Assembly (NCBI GenBank): GCA_009363875.1
Contig: CM018690.1
Coordinates: 20,291,692 to 20,355,691, forward strand
Direction: 5' to 3'
Length of the DNA: 64,000 bases
From: Mikania micrantha
Taxonomy: Eukaryota; Streptophyta; Magnoliopsida; Asterales; Asteraceae
Shown: positions 59,365 to 64,000 of the stretch, piece after piece
Position numbering within the stretch: position 1 is the stretch's first letter
Layout of the letters: every line of letters begins with the position of its first letter
Program-made: the position numbers and the translations under genes
Notes under the pieces: model-generated
The model's input: only the letters and a program-made list of their open reading frames with translations
The model's database searches: none
Told to the model about the DNA's origin: nothing

Positions 59365-59750
59365 GTTTTCATGAGATTCGAATTTTCATTTTTTTTAGCA
59401 ATTATTGACAGAATCGCATCTTTTATTCATTCTACAATCATTGATTGTATCTCAGTAGTATCCTGAGTCACGGTTTCAATAATATCCGTGTTTTCTCTTT
59501 CACCCACATGTATTTGCAGAAAGTTCGCTATTGTTTAGATTTCTAGACATTGTCTACGTAATAAGATATTTGACAAGGTCTAATAAAAATTCAACATAAT
59601 TTAGCTTATAGGCTATCATCAAGATTCACTATGTTGTTTCAATCATTCATAGTATTTCAAAAATACTATTCTACATATTCCTTTGATAGACACTTATCTC
59701 AATTCGGTTAAAGCTTAGATACTATCAATAGTACCTATTTCGCTAAAACC

Positions 59751-59768
59751 AGGAGCTCTGATACCAAC
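59751..59768 (-). other. primer-binding site (tRNA-iMet) of the nested Ty3/Gypsy element
   Basis: The plus strand reads GAGCTCTGATACCAAC next to the LTR at 59770, that is GTTGGTATCAGAGCTC on the reverse strand. This is the initiator-methionine tRNA primer site and fixes the 5' end of the element at the right side. Confidence 0.88.
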
Positions 59769-59769
59769 C

Positions 59770-61674
59770 TGTCACACCCCGGGCTCTCGGCGACCCGGGC
59801 GCTGTGACCCGAATTGGTTTTCATGGATATGTCTCGGTCAGAGTTTATGACTCTTTTTCATATGTGTAAAGCGGAAGCGTTATTTCATGAATTCATAGTT
59901 TTCAAATACTTCACATGCATGGATGTGAAAATCGTTTTTCATGATTTATAAATAGTTCATACGCGTGGGTATGAAAAACCACATTTTCATCGTTTGTTAA
60001 TAATTTTTCAAAATAACTTTTCAGGATTTCATAAATCTTCATACGCAAAGGTACGAACACCATCATTTCATATTATAGTAAACCAGATTTTCATAACACA
60101 TAATTACAAATCATTTTATAATATCCGGTTTATACATTGACTTGGAGGCATAGCTCCAATAGCTCCATGGTCTCACCACAAGATCTTATTCAAGGCATCA
60201 TAGGCCAAGAATCTCTAATCTTGCTTCTCTTTTATATTTCATTATTACCTGAAAAGTTTTTGAAAATAAAACGTCAACATAATATTGGTGAATACAAATA
60301 ATAGACTCGATATGTAAGCATAGCATGTTCGGTCATTTAACCACAATTAATAATGACAATACTACACATTTAGCAGGTTATTTCACTGATCGATACGACC
60401 ACTGCATACCCTGGCTTGTACTGTCACTGGTTAGGAACAACAGCGGACTGCGTCTTACAATTGTTCCCTCCAGCCCACAGCCCGTCACTGGTTAGGTTGC
60501 CTGCGGAGTACGTCTTACGTATAACCTTCCAGCCCACGCTACCAGCCACGTTTGGTAATTTCACCCATAGCGGATACAATTTGCAAATCATACGTATACT
60601 AATGACCTAAATGCTGGTCTAATAGTATCCCTTTATGCGTCAAAGTTAAACAAACCATGCTCAAAATTCATTTAAAAATTTAAAAAACAAGTTAAATGTA
60701 TTCACCCGAATTTTTGATTGGCTGAGAGACAGCTTAGAACTTCTCAATATAATTCGGCAGCGTTTCTGCTTAATCAATCCTTATAACTATTTGCAAGGGT
60801 GATTCCTTATGCGTTTATTTGCTGTTCCTAGAATAGGTCATAATCAACATACTAGTTCTATATATATAAGGTCGGATCCTAACCCTAATCTTATACTAAA
60901 AATATCATAAATTTAACTTTACAATTTAGATTTTTAAAGATTAATATACGTACCTAATTATATGACAGGTTTTACCAGGAGAAGGTTGAGAGAAACTTAT
61001 GTTTTGCAAATAACCTCATGTGCTCACAACATATTTTAATTCAATGTTCATTCGTTTGAAAACATTCAAAAATTTCAAAGTGTGTATATATATATATATA
61101 TTGTACGTATAAGATAAGTATATACTTATGTCTTTTTTTTTTTGGTCTAATACGTGGAGGCTTATTCACTTGCACACACGTGCACCTTTTTTTATATTAT
61201 AATAATTATTATATTATTATAATTAATTTATCTCAAATTTTGTTTTACTTTTATAACTTGTCACATATCGAGTTTTATATAATTATAAATATATGGTTAG
61301 AACATACTCATTTTTATGTACGTTCCGACCCAAGTTTCGTTAAAAATGGATAAAGATCAAATATAATATATTTTCTTATTATTATTATTATTAGTAAAAC
61401 GGTGTTTTACTAATTTAACAATCCTTTAGACTTCGACTATGTCGAATAGTTGTTTAATCATACCTATTGGTTTAAACAAACTTTAGAATTTCTAAACGAT
61501 CATTTCTAATATCAATTCTCGAATAATCATATTTTATAATGAAACCATAACTATTTATTTATTAGACGGTATCTTATAATTCGATTGATTGTTTCTATTA
61601 TTATATTTTTGAGTAATAATATTTTAATTATAAACGAGAATATTTTATTTATATCCTCAAAACGGGATGTTACA
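59770..61674 (-). repeat. 5' LTR of the nested Ty3/Gypsy element (full length)
   Basis: 1905 bp with TG...CA ends, directly adjoining the primer-binding site. It holds a segment of about 590 bp (about 60140-60740, including AGCCCACAGCCCGTCACTGG) that the 3' LTR lacks. It contains a TA microsatellite near 61086 and a TTATTA microsatellite near 61378. Confidence 0.9.
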
Positions 61675-61789
61675 ATGGACCTGGGAAGAAATGAATCATT
61701 ACCATTCCATTGTTTTGTTTGGTTACCTCTGATAATGAAATGGTTCATTACTTCTTGTTGTTTGATATACATGAGAAGATGAATGAATG

Positions 61790-62370
61790 TAATACAACTT
61801 ATGGGTCGAGTTGTGGTTATAATCATTGTTCGAATCATGGGTCGAGTCGGGTCGTGGGTCGGGTCATGTGTCATGGGTCGAGTCATGGTTCACATCATCG
61901 GTCGGTTGTTGTTTAGCTCATGGTTCGATCATTGGCATTTCATTGATTAGGTCATGGTTTCGTTTGTGGATGGGGTCATGGTCTTGGTCACGGTCTTGGT
62001 CTTGGTCATGGTTCAGGTCATGGGTCGGGCCATGGTTTGGTTCATGGGTCGGGTAAGTTTTTGAGTCATGGATCGGGTCATGGTTGAGATCATGATTCGA
62101 GTCATGGTTTGGGTCATGATTTGGATCATGGTTTGGGTCATTGTTCGCGCCATGGTCAGGTCATGGGTCGGGTCATAGTTTGAATCATGGTTCACGTTAT
62201 GGTTCAAGTCATGGGTCGAATCATGGTTCGCGTCATGGTTCAAAGTCATGGTTTGGGTCGTGGGTCAGGTCAAGGGTTGGGCTATGGTTTTGGACATTGG
62301 TCGGGTCATGGTTTGGACAAGGGTCAGGTCATGGTTTGGACATGGGTCGGGTCATTGGTTGGATCAATCC
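61790..62370 (+). repeat. GGGTCATGG / GGTTCG-type minisatellite in the MITE-like element
   Basis: About 35 loosely repeated units of 10-20 bp built from the words GGGTCATGG, GGTCGGGTCATGG and CATGGTTCGAGTCATGG. Five overlapping reading frames on both strands (for instance Trp/Ser/Gly-rich forward and Thr/Met/Arg/Pro-rich reverse) are simple translations of the units. It lies inside the element whose ends are at 47640 and 62556. Confidence 0.85.
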
Positions 62371-62599
62371 TTCAAGAGAAGGAATGAAGAAAAATCACCC
62401 TTACTCCAGAGAATGAAAATCATTAAAAGTGAATGAATCACATTCCTTATGGAATGATGCATTCCATTCCTATGTCGTAACCAAACACGTTTCCTTTCGT
62501 TCCAACGTAATGACTCATTCCATTCTATCATTCATTCATGCATACCAAACGCTACCTATGTTTGTCTTCTCTTTAGATGCTCAAACCATCTCAACATAC

Positions 62600-63170
62600 C
62601 TTTTTAATCTTATTTGTTATACTGGTCACTCCTAACATATCTCTAAAAACTTCATTTCTAAGCTCGTCCAATCTTGTGTGCCCAAATATCCATTTTATCA
62701 TCCTTATCTATGATATCTCTATCTTGTGGGTTTATGTCTTTTTAGTATGTTCCATATAGCATAGTTAGGGAAGTTCTTGTCACACAATACTCCTGAAGGT
62801 GCCCTCCACCTATACCATCATTCTTTTATTCAATGTGTGATGTTACTGTCTATGTCCCCATCACTATGTACAAACAAACTTAAATACTTAAACTTAGTTG
62901 ACTGCTAGACAACTTAGCATTCAATGGTGATTTGAATGTTATTGACATCACTTGTACCACTAAAATCATAATAGAGATGCTCGATCTTAAAGCAACTCAA
63001 TCTCAAATCTTTGTTCTTCAGTGTTGTTTCCCGCTCCTTTAACTTATTTACGCAACTAACACAATGACATCCGTAAAAAGCATGCACCACAAAGTTGTTA
63101 CTCGGATTGGCTTAGTCAACTCATCCATGACAACTGTAAAAAGAAACAAAGCCAAGGCAAACCCTTAACG
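62600..63170 (-). pseudogene. decayed LINE (L1-type) reverse transcriptase, 3' part
   Basis: On the reverse strand, across several frames: LCLGFVSFYSCHG (family GSALSPFLF) near 63150; NNFVVHAFYGCHCVSC (family VPWCMLFADDIVLV) near 63070, with the catalytic ADD degraded; LKNKDLRLSCFKIEHLYYDF (family GLRISRSKTEYM) near 62990; a KFKYLSLF-HSDGDID segment near 62860; KLKGTFRS-IV-like near 62800; and FGHTRLDELRNEVFRDMLG (family CGHTRLDRIRNE) near 62640. Multiple stops are present. It is a 5'-truncated dead retroposon. Confidence 0.8.
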
Positions 63171-64000
63171 AAGGCCTAAAATGTTATGAAATGTTTGGCA
63201 TAAAAATGAGATACGTAAAGATTTATAGAATATGCATATTTAAAAGTTTATCCATAAATAAATGACAATTACAAATAACGATATGAAATAACATGACAAT
63301 ATCACAAAGAATTGCATAAACATAAAAGCATCTACAAGTTATATCTAACATAGAGAATTGCATAAACATGAGAACATCTGTGCATTCATAAAGGTTTGTC
63401 CATAATATGAAAGCATCTGAAATAATACGTATGAACATGTTATACATAGTGTCATCATGTCATGTCACATTGAGTTTTGAACAATAATAACAAACTCGTA
63501 CAATCATTTGACCATATAATTATCCATACATTTTTAAACTTAATAAAATATTGTGAGTGAATGGGTCCATACTCCATATACCTCCGTTTTTGAGCATCCA
63601 TGGGAAAAGACACACCAATCTCCATTGTCAAATAACAAACTGCTGCAATGTTGTGTTCTTGTCACAAAAGATATCAGACACGCTATTGCCTCGTATAGGA
63701 CAGTTAAGTCAGACTCATGAATATTGTGTAATCCCAGTTGTCTTTTTAAAAAATATAGAAAGAAGAAACTGTTTGGAGAGTGAGCCAAATCAAAAGTTTT
63801 ATTGGTTTATAGAAAACATTCGTTGATTTACATATACAGAACTTTATTTCATACACCAAAGCCTTATGATATCATTCATTCTAGACACATGGTTCACTAC
63901 TTTCAAATGAAGCAAGGTGTTCGCGTCACCTCCATCTTCATGATACCTGTTTCATTCATGCATCAAACATCATGTCATTAAACAACCATCCTTACACAAA
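63171..64000. other. unassigned end of window, possible gene fragment on the reverse strand
   Basis: 63171-63540 is AT-rich with repeated GAATTGCATAAACAT phrases (63310 and 63356). Reverse frame 63788-63540 has balanced composition (NIHESDLTVLYEAIACLI, then CSSLLFDNGDWCVFSHGC) and could be an exon. A splice-like AG/GTATCATGAAGATGG at about 63948 opens another short reverse stretch (HEDGGDANTLLHLK). I recognise no family, and the context beyond the window is missing. Confidence 0.25.

Larger units (their letters stand above)
47739..61674 (-). mobile_element. reverse-strand Ty3/Gypsy retrotransposon, nested host of two solo LTRs
   Basis: Perfect target duplication ATGGA at 47734-47738 and 61675-61679. 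The 5' LTR is 61674-59770 and the 3' LTR is 49051-47739; both start TGTAACATCCCGTTTT and end GGGGTGTGACA on the reverse strand. A primer-binding site GTTGGTATCAGAGC adjoins the 5' LTR and a polypurine tract TGTGGGGAGGATG adjoins the 3' LTR. Removing the two inserted solo LTRs leaves about 7.5 kb, with an internal region of about 4.3 kb. Protease, RT, RNase H and integrase are recognisable in the proper Ty3/Gypsy order but full of stops, so it is dead. Confidence 0.92.
47640..62556. mobile_element. MITE-like element split by a Ty3/Gypsy insertion
   Basis: The left end GGGTCTGTTTGGTATG (47640) and the right end CATACCAAACGCTACC (62556) are imperfect inverted repeats. They are flanked by TAT on both sides (47637-47639, 62557-62559). 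Inside the left end are GGAATGGAATG-type words that are mirrored as CATTCCATTC near 62460-62525. Between them sits the whole 13.9-kb retrotransposon plus a minisatellite. The original element was about 980 bp. Superfamily is uncertain; the termini resemble PIF/Harbinger but TAT is not the usual duplication. Confidence 0.6.

Noticed and set aside
61551..62436. Multiple forward and reverse frames rich in WSR/MTRT
   Set aside because: Simple translations of the GGGTCATGG minisatellite.

Overview
This window is nuclear DNA of a flowering plant. Its genes are split by GT-AG introns, the spacers are AT-rich, and most of the sequence is nested or fossil transposable elements. It carries an apparently intact SYMRK gene, which is kept in plants that form arbuscular mycorrhiza and is lost from Brassicaceae. 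This points to a mycorrhizal eudicot. An asterid such as a composite is a plausible but unproven guess from the repeat types.

Four ordinary host genes can be read. Their joined reading frames are open, worked out by hand from splice sites: a PB1-domain protein (13391-14218, +); a glycine-rich-domain protein of the DUF1399/GRDP family (18183-22379, -, 8 coding exons); the symbiosis receptor kinase SYMRK (37445-42127, +, 15 exons, 931 codons); and the SCAR/WAVE subunit BRICK1 (44504-45256, -, 2 exons, 85 codons).

The most interesting object is a complete Mutator-like element (MULE) at 27620-32464. It has 196-bp terminal inverted repeats that read as identical and a perfect 9-bp target duplication. 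It encodes a six-exon, about 1013-residue transposase. Convergent to that lies a second small gene for a GRF-type zinc-finger protein with a coiled coil and a C-terminal membrane segment. This is the layout of maize MuDR (mudrA/mudrB) but with a different partner protein. A non-autonomous sibling with related ends lies 24 bp upstream (26560-27595). A third element with long inverted repeats and possible captured gene sequence lies at 24421-25505, and a fold-back relative lies at 35312-35616.

Left part (1-17 kb): tRNA-derived SINE-like copies, a Tourist-type MITE (2556-2956), a 5' LTR plus uninterrupted gag-protease-RT-RNase H frame of a Ty3/Gypsy element cut off before integrase (about 3400-8920), a CACTA-like end, a decayed Harbinger nuclease with a U6 snRNA-like fragment before it, Helitron ends, and a head-to-head pair of MITEs set in (TA)n tracts.

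Right part (47.6-62.6 kb) is a nest of four levels that can be dated relative to each other by target duplications. A MITE-like element (47640-62556, TAT) was interrupted by a reverse-strand Ty3/Gypsy element (47739-61674, ATGGA), which was in turn interrupted by two solo LTRs (50376-54059, ATCGT; 56603-59364, GTTTT). The last 1.4 kb holds a dead LINE reverse transcriptase and unassigned sequence.

The host genes are unrelated in function, apart from SYMRK being the natural candidate for mycorrhizal signalling. Where 'nothing seen' is stated, no coding or structural signal was found by eye; no database search was possible.
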